From: Mycolicibacterium sp. CBMA 226
GTDB lineage: Bacteria > Actinomycetota > Actinomycetes > Mycobacteriales > Mycobacteriaceae
Assembly: GCF_009729075.1 (NCBI RefSeq)
Contig: NZ_VTGY01000011.1
Location: 124,001-188,000 of the forward strand
DNA length: 64,000 nucleotides
Reading direction: 5' to 3'
The notes under the pieces were generated by a model, which saw only the letters and a program-made list of their open reading frames with translations, did not search any database and had not been told where the DNA came from. Positions 9,124-17,203 of this stretch are shown piece after piece; position 1 is the first letter of the stretch, and every line of letters begins with the position of its first letter. The position numbers and the translations under genes were made by a program.

Positions 9124-10524
9124 ATGACCCTTGAATCAGCTGTATCCGCCGACCAAACAGCGGCTGACATCCCGGCTGTCGTCGCCGGTCTTCGTAAGAC
9201 CTATGCGACCGGGCGCACCCGTGACCTGCAGTGGCGCAAGCGTCAGCTACTTGCGCTGGCTCAGGCCATGGAAGAGAACGAGACGGCCATCGCCAAGGCG
9301 CTGGAGGCCGATCTCGGCCGCAAGCCGTTCGAAGCCTGGCTCGCCGACAGCGTCGGTACCATCGCCGAGGCCAAGGACGCCGCCAAGAACTTGCACAAGT
9401 GGGCCAAACGTCGCTACCGCCTGCTGGAGCGCTCGCAGTTGCCTGGCCGTGGCTGGGTCGAGTACGAGCCGTACGGCACCGTGCTGATCATCGGCGCCTG
9501 GAACTTCCCGTTCTATCTGACGCTCGGCCCGCTGGTCGGTGCGCTCGCCGCGGGAAACACCGTGGTGCTCAAGCCGTCTGAGATCGCGCCGGCCTCGTCG
9601 CGACTGATGGTCGAGCTGGTCGAGAAGTACCTGGACACCTCGGCCGTCGCCGTGGTGGAGGGCGACGGCATGGTCAGCCAGGAGCTCATCGCGCAGGGCT
9701 TCGACCGCATCATGTTCACCGGCGGCACCGAGATCGGCAAGAAGATCATGGCTGCCGCGGCGCAGCACCTGACGCCCGTCACGCTGGAACTCGGCGGTAA
9801 GAGCCCGGTGATCGTCGCGGCCGACGCCGACATCGACGTCGCGGCCAAGCGCATCGCCTTCGCAAAGATCGTCAACTCCGGCCAGATCTGCGTCGCGCCG
9901 GACTACGTGGTGGCCGAGAAGCCCATCCGCGACGAGCTGGTCACCAAGATTCGCGATGCCATCGTGGCCTTCACCGCCGACGACGCCGACGGCCTGCCGA
10001 TCGTCAGTGAGCGGCAGTTCAACCGGCTCAGCAGCTACCTCGGTACCGGCGGGGACGTCGTCACCGGTGGCGGCACGAACCCGGCCCGGCTCACCATGCA
10101 GCCGACCGTCGTGGTCGACCCGCCGCTCGACGCACCGGTCATGACCGAGGAGATCTTCGGGCCCATCCTGCCGGTCATCACCGTGGATTCGCTCGATGCC
10201 GCCATCGCTTTCGTCAACGCCCGGCCCAAGCCACTGGCCGCGTACCTGTTCACCAAGGCCAAGGCCGTCCGCGAGCGGTTCATCCGCGAGGTGCCGGCCG
10301 GCGGCATGCTGGTCAACCACCTGATCTTCCAGGTGTCGACAGCGCGCCTGCCGTTCGGCGGCGTCGGACCGTCCGGCATGGGCGCCTACCACGGTCGCTA
10401 CGGCTTCCTGGAGTTCAGCCACGCGAAGTCGGTGATGACCAAGCCGACCCGGCCCGACCTCGGCAAGCTGATCTACCCGCCGTACACCGAGAAGGCGTGG
10501 AACATCGCGCGCAAGTTCTTCTAG
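9124..10524 (+). CDS. NAD(P)-dependent aldehyde dehydrogenase (Rv0147-like)
   Basis: A 466-residue aldehyde dehydrogenase that oxidises an aldehyde to the acid. Catalytic features are the oxyanion-hole Asn127 (GAWNFPF), general base Glu222 (LELGGKSP) and nucleophile Cys256 (NSGQICVAPD). Length and the lack of an N-terminal extension resemble the class-3 (fatty aldehyde) group. An AAGGAC ribosome site precedes the ATG. It heads a rightward set of genes with an SDR and a quinone oxidoreductase, suggesting processing of lipid-derived alcohols and aldehydes; the substrate is inferred only. Confidence 0.92.
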   Translation: MTLESAVSADQTAADIPAVVAGLRKTYATGRTRDLQWRKRQLLALAQAMEENETAIAKALEADLGRKPFEAWLADSVGTIAEAKDAAKNLHKWAKRRYRLLERSQLPGRGWVEYEPYGTVLIIGAWNFPFYLTLGPLVGALAAGNTVVLKPSEIAPASSRLMVELVEKYLDTSAVAVVEGDGMVSQELIAQGFDRIMFTGGTEIGKKIMAAAAQHLTPVTLELGGKSPVIVAADADIDVAAKRIAFAKIVNSGQICVAPDYVVAEKPIRDELVTKIRDAIVAFTADDADGLPIVSERQFNRLSSYLGTGGDVVTGGGTNPARLTMQPTVVVDPPLDAPVMTEEIFGPILPVITVDSLDAAIAFVNARPKPLAAYLFTKAKAVRERFIREVPAGGMLVNHLIFQVSTARLPFGGVGPSGMGAYHGRYGFLEFSHAKSVMTKPTRPDLGKLIYPPYTEKAWNIARKFF

Positions 10525-10560
10525 CCGTACGACGATCTAGCGGCGAGGTACAAACGCGTT

Positions 10561-10590
10561 GTGGGGGTACCTCCCGCTTGCGGGGGAGAG
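10561..10590. repeat. GC-rich intergenic dyad, possible dispersed mycobacterial repeat
   Basis: GTGGGGGTACCTCCCGC is followed by TTGCGGGGGAGAG, giving nested dyads (CCCGC-TT-GCGGG at 10573-10584). I recall similar intergenic elements in fast-growing mycobacteria, but I could not check. Only this copy was noticed in the window. Confidence 0.35.
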
Positions 10591-10660
10591 TGCGGCAAAT
10601 TTGGCCCCAGAATCGACCCGGCGATGCGGCGGCTGATCGGTCGCCGTATACACAAGGGGT

Positions 10661-10678
10661 AGCCCACCGCGGTGGGCT
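10661..10678. promoter_or_regulatory. Perfect 18-bp palindrome before SDR gene
   Basis: AGCCCACCG-CGGTGGGCT, with no mismatch and no spacer, lies 29 bp upstream of the SDR ATG at 10708. It could be an operator or a strong RNA hairpin between the aldehyde dehydrogenase and SDR genes. It is not followed by a T-run, so an ordinary intrinsic terminator is less likely. Confidence 0.45.
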
Positions 10679-10707
10679 GTCTCGTTGCCCTTCCATGAGA
10701 GGAAACC

Positions 10708-11571
10708 ATGCCCGGAGTGCAGGATCGTGTCATTGTCGTCACCGGAGCCGGTGGCGGCCTGGGTCGTGAATACGCGCTGACGCTGGCCAATGAAGGCGCC
10801 TGTGTCGTGGTCAACGACCTCGGCGGTGCCCGCGACGGCACCGGTGCCGGCCACAACATGGCCGACCAGGTCGTCGAGGAGATCAAGGCCGCCGGTGGCC
10901 GCGCCGTCGCCAACTACGACAGCGTCGCCGAGGCCGAGGGCGCCGAGAACATCGTCAAGACCGCGATCGACGCGTTCGGCAAGATCGACGGTGTGGTGTC
11001 CAACGCGGGCATCCTGCGCGACGGCACCTTCCACAAAATGACCGCCGACCAGTGGGACATCGTGCTCAAGGTGCACCTGTACGGCGGCTACAACGTCATC
11101 CGCGCTGCGTGGCCGCACTTCCGCGAGAACGCCTACGGCCGCGTCGTGGTCGCCACGTCGACCAGCGGTTTGTTCGGCAATTTCGGTCAGGCGAACTACA
11201 GTGCCGCCAAGCTGGGTCTGGTCGGCCTGATCAACACGCTGGCCCAGGAAGGCGCCAAGTACAACATCAAGCTCAACGCCGTCGCGCCGATCGCCGCGAC
11301 CCGCATGACCGAGGACATCGTGCCGCCCGAGGTTTTCGCGAAGCTGTCGCCGGAGTACGTGGCGCCGGTCGTGGCGCAGCTGTGCAGCGAAGAGCTGCCG
11401 GAGACCGGATCGATCTTCATCGTCGGTGGTGGCAAGGTGCAGCGCACCGCGCTGTTCCAGAACGACGGTGTCACGTTCGACCACGTGCCCAGCGTCGACG
11501 AGGTGGCCGCCAAGTGGGGCGAGATCACCGACCTGTCGGCCGCCAAGGCCGCATCGTTCGCGCTCGGCTGA
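10708..11571 (+). CDS. SDR-family oxidoreductase (Rv0148-like, hydroxyacyl-CoA dehydrogenase type)
   Basis: A 287-residue classical short-chain dehydrogenase. It has a TGAGGGLGRE cofactor loop, the NDLGGARDG segment seen in the bacterial homologues of peroxisomal multifunctional enzyme dehydrogenase domains, NAG in VSNAGILRD, catalytic Ser in ATSTSG and YxxxK in YSAAKLG. These features suggest oxidation of (3R)-hydroxyacyl-CoA, which is a family-level inference. RBS GAGAGGAAA precedes the ATG. The quinone oxidoreductase gene starts 3 bp after its stop. Confidence 0.9.
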   Translation: MPGVQDRVIVVTGAGGGLGREYALTLANEGACVVVNDLGGARDGTGAGHNMADQVVEEIKAAGGRAVANYDSVAEAEGAENIVKTAIDAFGKIDGVVSNAGILRDGTFHKMTADQWDIVLKVHLYGGYNVIRAAWPHFRENAYGRVVVATSTSGLFGNFGQANYSAAKLGLVGLINTLAQEGAKYNIKLNAVAPIAATRMTEDIVPPEVFAKLSPEYVAPVVAQLCSEELPETGSIFIVGGGKVQRTALFQNDGVTFDHVPSVDEVAAKWGEITDLSAAKAASFALG

Positions 11572-11574
11572 TAG

Positions 11575-12546
11575 GTGAAAGCGCTTGTCGCACAGTCGCT
11601 GACAGGCCCATCGGGTCTTGCCTACACCGACATCGATGACGCCGCAGACCCGTCGGGCAATGCGGTGGTCATCGATGTCGGTGCGGCCGGCGTCTGCTTC
11701 CCTGATCTGCTGTTGATCCGCGGTGAATACCAGCTCAAGCTGCCGCCGGGATTCACGCCGGGTATGGAGGTGGCGGGTACCGTACGGTCGGCGCCCGAGA
11801 GTTCCGGTTTCGTTGCCGGTCAACGGGTCTCGGCCTTCACCATGGTGGGCGGTTACGCGGAACGGGCGCTGGCGCTCCCGGATTCGGTGATCCCGACGCC
11901 GGGTGGTCTCGATGATGCGGCTGCCGTCTGTCTGCTCGGCAACTACTACACCATGTACTTCGCGCTGGCCCGCCGCGGCAGGCTGCTGGCCAGGGAGACG
12001 GTGCTGGTGCTGGGCTCGGCAGGCGGCGTCGGGGTGGCGGCCATCCAGATCGCAAAGGCCATGGGCGCCAAGGTGATCGCCATGGTGCACCGGGTCGAGG
12101 CGATCGATTTCGTGGCCTCGCTCGGGGCCGACGCGGTGCTGCCGCTGACCGAAGGGTGGCGCGACGAGGCGCTGGCGGCGACTGACGGTCGGGGAGTGGA
12201 CCTGGTGGTCGACCCGGTCGGCGGCGACGCGTTCGACGACGCGATCCGGGTGCTCGCCCCCGAGGGTCGCCTCCTGGTATTGGGTTTCGCTGCCGGACAA
12301 GGCATCCCGGCCGTCAAGGTGAACCGCCTGCTGCTGCGCAACATCAGCGTGGTGGGCGTCGGGTACGGCGAGTTCATCCGTCAGGTGCCCGGTTCGGCCG
12401 CCGAGGTCGGGGCCGGCCTGACGAAGCTGGTCGAGGCCGGGCTACGGCCACCGGAGCCGATGCGCTTTCCGTTGGCCGACGGTGCCGCTGCCCTTCAGGC
12501 GTTGGCAGACGGGAAGATTCACGGCAAGGCCGTCCTGGAGCCGTAA
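11575..12546 (+). CDS. NADPH:quinone oxidoreductase-like MDR protein (Rv0149-like)
   Basis: A 323-residue medium-chain dehydrogenase/reductase without catalytic-zinc ligands. The N-terminal catalytic fold includes GVCFPDLLLIRGEYQ and PGFTPGMEVAGTV. The Rossmann domain shows VLGSAGGVGVAAIQIAKAMG, then the cofactor-discriminating region. Relatives reduce quinones or enoyl groups with NADPH. The start is GTG 11575, 3 bp after the SDR stop, and its stop abuts the next GTG, so these genes are almost certainly cotranscribed. Confidence 0.9.
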   Translation: MKALVAQSLTGPSGLAYTDIDDAADPSGNAVVIDVGAAGVCFPDLLLIRGEYQLKLPPGFTPGMEVAGTVRSAPESSGFVAGQRVSAFTMVGGYAERALALPDSVIPTPGGLDDAAAVCLLGNYYTMYFALARRGRLLARETVLVLGSAGGVGVAAIQIAKAMGAKVIAMVHRVEAIDFVASLGADAVLPLTEGWRDEALAATDGRGVDLVVDPVGGDAFDDAIRVLAPEGRLLVLGFAAGQGIPAVKVNRLLLRNISVVGVGYGEFIRQVPGSAAEVGAGLTKLVEAGLRPPEPMRFPLADGAAALQALADGKIHGKAVLEP

Positions 12547-13028
<482 letters not shown>

Positions 13029-13032
<4 letters not shown>

Positions 13033-13586
13033 CGGCAGAGAAACGAACCCTCGACGCATCGTCCGGTGAGCTGCTTCTGCACACCGGCGTCACCGGCAGC
13101 GCGGCGCGGATGGGACACCGGTTGACCATCGCGATGCGATCGTGGCTGGCAACCGTGGCCGTGGATGGAGACGAACCCGTTGCGGTCGAGGTGATCGTCG
13201 ACCTGGACTCGCTGGACGTGCTGACGGGCGAGGGCGGTATGACGCCGTTGTCCGGCGCGGAAAAGACGCTGGTCCGGAACAATGCGCTGAAATCGCTGCA
13301 GGCCAAGCGCTTTCCGCGGGCGGCGTTCCGTGCGTCGTCGATCGAACGGGGCGACGACTCGTGGCGGTTGACCGGGACTCCGAACCTCAGCGGCGAGAGC
13401 CGCGAGCAGAGCGTCGTCGTCCACGTGGTGGGGGACGACGCGGACCTGCGGATCACCGGTGAGGCGGTGGTACGGCACAGCGACCATCGCATCAAGCAGT
13501 ATTCGATGCTGATGGGCGCGATGAAGGTGGCTGATGAGGTGCGCGTGACGCTCGCGGCCAACGCGCCACGGGCAGACCGGCCCTAA
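13029..13586 (+). CDS. YceI-family lipid-binding-like protein
   Basis: About 185 residues with the YceI pattern: LDASSGELLLHTGVTGSAARMGH at the start, repeated beta strands, and GEAVVRHSDHRIKQYSMLMG near the end. YceI folds are beta barrels binding isoprenoid-type lipids. No signal peptide is visible, so this copy is probably cytoplasmic. The TTG at 13029 overlaps the upstream TGA (TTGA) and suggests translational coupling; a GTG at 13002 would add nine residues. The C-terminus overlaps the 3' end of the convergent phosphatase gene by four bases. Confidence 0.75.
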
Positions 13587-14392
13587 CCCCGCAGCACGCT
13601 CCGCAAGCGCGCCAGCTGCTCGTCGGTAACACCAATGGCGGCAAGGTAATTCGGCAGCGAGCCGTACTCGGCGTCGACGACGCCCACGGCCGCGTCCAGG
13701 TACTCCTCGCGGACGCCGAGCACCTCTTCGGTGAGCCGGGCCTCGGCGAACGTCACGACCTCGGCAGTCTGTCCGGCCCGGGTCCGGATGGTCTCGAGGA
13801 TGCCCTCGCGCAACTGCGGGACGGCGTCGTTGCTCCTCAGGAAATCGGTGAGGATCGCGTCGCGATCGATGCCGACAGCACCCAACACCGTCGCCACGGT
13901 GAAGCCGGTGCGATCCTTGCCGGCGAAGCAGTGCGCGATCACCGGCCGCGAGTCGGCGAGCATCGAAATGACCTGCCGTATCGCAAGGTGCGCGCCGGGC
14001 AGGGTGGGAAAGCGGCGATACTCCTCGACCATAAAACGGCCAGCGGCGACGGCGACGTCCTCGTCGTCGGGCTTCGCGGTCATCATCTGCTCGAAGGCGT
14101 TCTCGTGCGGCGCCTCGGCGGTATCGGTGCCCGCCGCGGCCAGCTCGTGGAACGGCAGCAGGTGGATCGCGACGCCGTCGGGCACCTGGCCGGGGCCGCG
14201 GCGCTCGACCTCACGCAGCGAGCGGAGATCCGCGACGTCGGTGATGCCGTAGTGCTGCAACGCTTTACGGCCATCTTCGACGAGCCCGCTGAGCTCGCTG
14301 GAGCGGAACAACCGGCCGGCGGCAATGCCCGTCTCCTCGGCGACATCGCGAAAGTTCCAGGCGCCGGCGAGTTCCAAGCCGGTGGACCGCAT
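13583..14392 (-). CDS. ptbB: PtpB-type protein tyrosine/phosphoinositide phosphatase
   Basis: A 269-residue phosphatase closely resembling M. tuberculosis PtpB (Rv0153c). It has the N-terminal GAWNFRDVAEE, GRLFRSSELSGL and the P-loop HCFAGKDRTG with Cys155, the lysine/aspartate pair characteristic of PtpB-like enzymes and Arg161, then FLRSNDAVPQLR and LGVREEYLDAA. In the pathogen the enzyme is secreted into the host; here it has no signal peptide and the role in an environmental species is unknown. Its ATG overlaps the fadE2 stop (TGATG), indicating coupling. Confidence 0.9.
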   Translation of the reverse strand: MRSTGLELAGAWNFRDVAEETGIAAGRLFRSSELSGLVEDGRKALQHYGITDVADLRSLREVERRGPGQVPDGVAIHLLPFHELAAAGTDTAEAPHENAFEQMMTAKPDDEDVAVAAGRFMVEEYRRFPTLPGAHLAIRQVISMLADSRPVIAHCFAGKDRTGFTVATVLGAVGIDRDAILTDFLRSNDAVPQLREGILETIRTRAGQTAEVVTFAEARLTEEVLGVREEYLDAAVGVVDAEYGSLPNYLAAIGVTDEQLARLRSVLRG

Positions 14393-15639
14393 CAGTGGCC
14401 CCCGGACTTGGTACACGCCGCGGCCAACGCCGATTTCTCGCGGCCGAGTTCGGCTCGCGCGATGGTGCGCATGTGCACCTCGTCGGGTCCGTCGAACAGC
14501 CGCATGGCGCGGTGCCAGGCGTAGAGCCGGGCCAGCGGGACGTCATCGCAGATTCCGGCGGCGCCGTGCACCTGGATGGCGCGGTCGATCACATTGCACG
14601 CGACCTGCGGGGCCACCGACTTGATCTGCGAGACCAACACGTGCGCGGCCTTGTTGCCCCACTGGTCGATGGTCCAGGCGGCCTTCTCGCACAACAGGCG
14701 GGCTTGGTCGATCTCGTTGCGCGACTTGGCAATCGACTCGCGCACCACGCCCTGCTCGGCCAGCGGCTTGCCGAACGCCACGCGCGTGGACACCCGGTCG
14801 ATCATCAAGGCCAGGGCACGCTCGGCGGCACCGAGGGCACGCATGCAGTGGTGGATACGGCCCGGCCCCAGCCGCGCCTGCGCGATCGCGAACCCCGAAC
14901 CCTCCTCGTACAGCAGGTTCTCCGCCGGCACGCGGACGTTGTCGAAGACGATCTCGCAGTGCCCGTGCTGATCCTGCCAGCCGAACACCGGCAGCGACCG
15001 CTGGATGTCCACACCAGGCGTATCGGCGGGCACCAGGACCATCGACTGCTGCTGATGCGAGGCCGCATCCGGGTTGGTGCGGCCCATGACGATCAGAATC
15101 TTGCACCGCGGGTCCGCCGCGCCGGTGATCCACCACTTGCGGCCGTTGATCACGTAGTCGCCATTGCCGGAGACGTCACGCTCGATGGTGGTTTCGATAT
15201 TGCGGGCATCGGACGAGGCCACCGCGGGCTCGGTCATGGCGAAGGCACTACGGATTTCACCATTGAGCAGGGGATCGAGCCACTGCTTGCGCTGCTGCTC
15301 ATTGGCGAACAGGTGCAGGGTTTCCATGTTGCCGGTGTCGGGGGCGGCGCAGTTGATGGCCTCGGGCGCGATTTCCAGGCTCCAACCGGAAGTCTCGGCC
15401 AGCGGGGCGTACTCCAGGTTGGTCAGCCCGGATTCCGACGGCAGGAACAGATTCCACAGACCGCGCTTGCGGGCCTCGATCTTGAGCTCCTCGACCACCG
15501 GCGGCACCGTGTGGTCATTCGGGCCCTTCTCCTCGCGATAGGCGTGGTAGGAGGCTTCGGCGGGCAGCACGAGCTCGGTCATGAACTCGGTGAGCCTGCT
15601 CTGGTAATCCTGCGCTTTAGCCGACAACGCGAAGTCCAT
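14392..15639 (-). CDS. fadE2: FadE2-like acyl-CoA dehydrogenase
   Basis: A 415-residue flavoenzyme that forms the trans-2 double bond in acyl-CoA. FAD/substrate motifs include AFAMTEPAVASSDARNIET, YVINGRKWWITGA and RVAFGKPLAEQG. The catalytic-loop region reads MRLFDGPDEVHMRTIAR. The ACAD10/ACAD11-like DGPDEVH motif has Asp where most family members have Glu in an EGT motif. Start is ATG 15639; longer forms lack family similarity. It is placed between an unknown protein and ptbB in one leftward unit, matching the Rv0154c-Rv0153c order. Confidence 0.9.
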   Translation of the reverse strand: MDFALSAKAQDYQSRLTEFMTELVLPAEASYHAYREEKGPNDHTVPPVVEELKIEARKRGLWNLFLPSESGLTNLEYAPLAETSGWSLEIAPEAINCAAPDTGNMETLHLFANEQQRKQWLDPLLNGEIRSAFAMTEPAVASSDARNIETTIERDVSGNGDYVINGRKWWITGAADPRCKILIVMGRTNPDAASHQQQSMVLVPADTPGVDIQRSLPVFGWQDQHGHCEIVFDNVRVPAENLLYEEGSGFAIAQARLGPGRIHHCMRALGAAERALALMIDRVSTRVAFGKPLAEQGVVRESIAKSRNEIDQARLLCEKAAWTIDQWGNKAAHVLVSQIKSVAPQVACNVIDRAIQVHGAAGICDDVPLARLYAWHRAMRLFDGPDEVHMRTIARAELGREKSALAAACTKSGGH

Positions 15640-15689
15640 GACCGCCACGATAAGCCACTTGGTTAGACATGTGGAAGCGCGGTCCACTC

Positions 15690-16418
15690 CTAGGGAGCAA
15701 AGCTGACGTCGCTGATGTCGATGGCCACCATGAGCTCGTCCGCCAGGGGACGGCCCGCGGCATCGCACCGGTACGCCCGACGCCGCGTCGGCACCATGAT
15801 GCCGCCGGCGTCGACGATCTCGCTGACATGGTGCTGGGCGGCGAACCCGCCCGCGACGTCGACGCGATAGTCGTGACGCCGGATCAGGAAATCGCTGCCG
15901 AAGAAGAACTCCTCCTGCCGACTGTGGCTGGCGATGCCGTCGGGATAGCGCACCTGCAGACCACGCCAGCGTTCGCCGTGGTCGAGAACCGGACCGATTT
16001 CGGTGACGACCATTCCGGGTAGCGACATGAAGAACGGCGTCGTCAGGTACGTCCACAACGCGTAGCCGTTGAAGTAGGCCCGCTGCAGCGGATTCCATGG
16101 GGTGCTCAGGACGTGATCGGCGAAAGTCGTTCGCGGCGCTGTTTGTTCAGCCACCACCCGGCCGTCGAGCTTCTCGATGGCAACGCGCCCGGGCGTGAAG
16201 TCGGTGCGTTGATCCGGCGCGCCGAAAGGCTGCACCGACGCCCGTTGTCGTTGCAGCGCAACGGACATTCGGCGAGGTACCGGATCCTGCGGCTGGCCCT
16301 TGATCCCCCAGAGCTTGCCGCCGGTCACGATGGTCGCCGCCACGCTGCTGAAGCTCCGCCACCGGTCCAGTCCACCGTGCGCCTCGAGTACCGAGTCGAG
16401 CAGAGATGTCGTCATCAT
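15690..16418 (-). CDS. Conserved-type protein of unknown function
   Basis: A 242-residue protein I do not recognise. The N-terminus (MMTTSLLDSVLEAHGGLDRW) and alternating strands recall LolA-like lipid-carrier folds, but this is weak and no signal peptide is visible. The ATG at 16418 follows a GAAAGG ribosome site; a second ATG follows directly. It lies 50 bp upstream of fadE2 on the same strand and probably heads the fadE2-ptbB transcript. Confidence 0.65.
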   Translation of the reverse strand: MMTTSLLDSVLEAHGGLDRWRSFSSVAATIVTGGKLWGIKGQPQDPVPRRMSVALQRQRASVQPFGAPDQRTDFTPGRVAIEKLDGRVVAEQTAPRTTFADHVLSTPWNPLQRAYFNGYALWTYLTTPFFMSLPGMVVTEIGPVLDHGERWRGLQVRYPDGIASHSRQEEFFFGSDFLIRRHDYRVDVAGGFAAQHHVSEIVDAGGIMVPTRRRAYRCDAAGRPLADELMVAIDISDVSFAP

Positions 16419-16598
16419 GGGCCTTTCGCCGTCGTTCATCACGTGCAACGCACACCGGGTTGCGCAGGAACCCCCTGAAGGTGGCCCTGGTGATACCAGG
16501 GCTGACGGGGCCCGAATGTCGCTCGCCACACCGGAATAGCATCGCCAGGGCCAGCGCTGTGGTCCACAACCCATCGACCACTATGGAAAGACCGATCA

Positions 16599-17060
16599 AT
16601 GTCCAACATTCGATTCCAAGCGACCACGACTCTGACCCCCGAACAGTTCGTGGCAGGACTCACCGACTTCGGACCTGGCCGCCAGGAGGTCTTCTCGAAC
16701 AGCGCCGATTCCTATCTCGATGTGCACTACCTCGCATCCGGCCGTGCCGATGTCACCGAAGGTTCGGGCGGCATCTGGGAACGGCTGACCTACGACTGGA
16801 CCGACCCGAACCGAGTGCTGCTGACCACGACGGACTCGAATGTGTTCGGCGGTGCGTCCGGATACGTCTACACCCTGACGCGGCAAGACGATGGCACGAC
16901 GCTTGTGGACCTCGAGATCGTGCGGGAGGGCAAGAACTTCAAGGGCAAGGCCCTGTCGTGGGTGCTCGGTTCTGTCGGCAAGGGCTCGCTGCGGAAGGCG
17001 TTCGTCGGCAGTGTCCGGGCCACCGAGGCGCGCTATGGGCTTACGGCGCCGCGCTCCTGA
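16599..17060 (+). CDS. SRPBCC-like small protein
   Basis: A 153-residue protein with the helix-grip pattern of polyketide cyclase/START-like proteins: an opening strand (IRFQATTTLTPEQF), a central run of strands (WERLTYDWTDPNRVLLTT) and a long C-terminal helix. Such proteins bind hydrophobic ligands or act as cyclases, but no catalytic role can be assigned. It is divergent from the unknown protein at 15690-16418 and precedes the LAL regulator. Confidence 0.7.
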   Translation: MSNIRFQATTTLTPEQFVAGLTDFGPGRQEVFSNSADSYLDVHYLASGRADVTEGSGGIWERLTYDWTDPNRVLLTTTDSNVFGGASGYVYTLTRQDDGTTLVDLEIVREGKNFKGKALSWVLGSVGKGSLRKAFVGSVRATEARYGLTAPRS

Positions 17061-17203
17061 GCGCCGTGCGAAGTCCAGCCAATGTATCCATGACAATTTA
17101 TTGAGCGTATCGCGTGGACGGCCATACGATCGGCGCAACAAGACAGTCGGGCCGCACCATCTCCGTGTTCGGCGACCCTGCGCTCACAGAGGGGACCGCG
17201 GTC

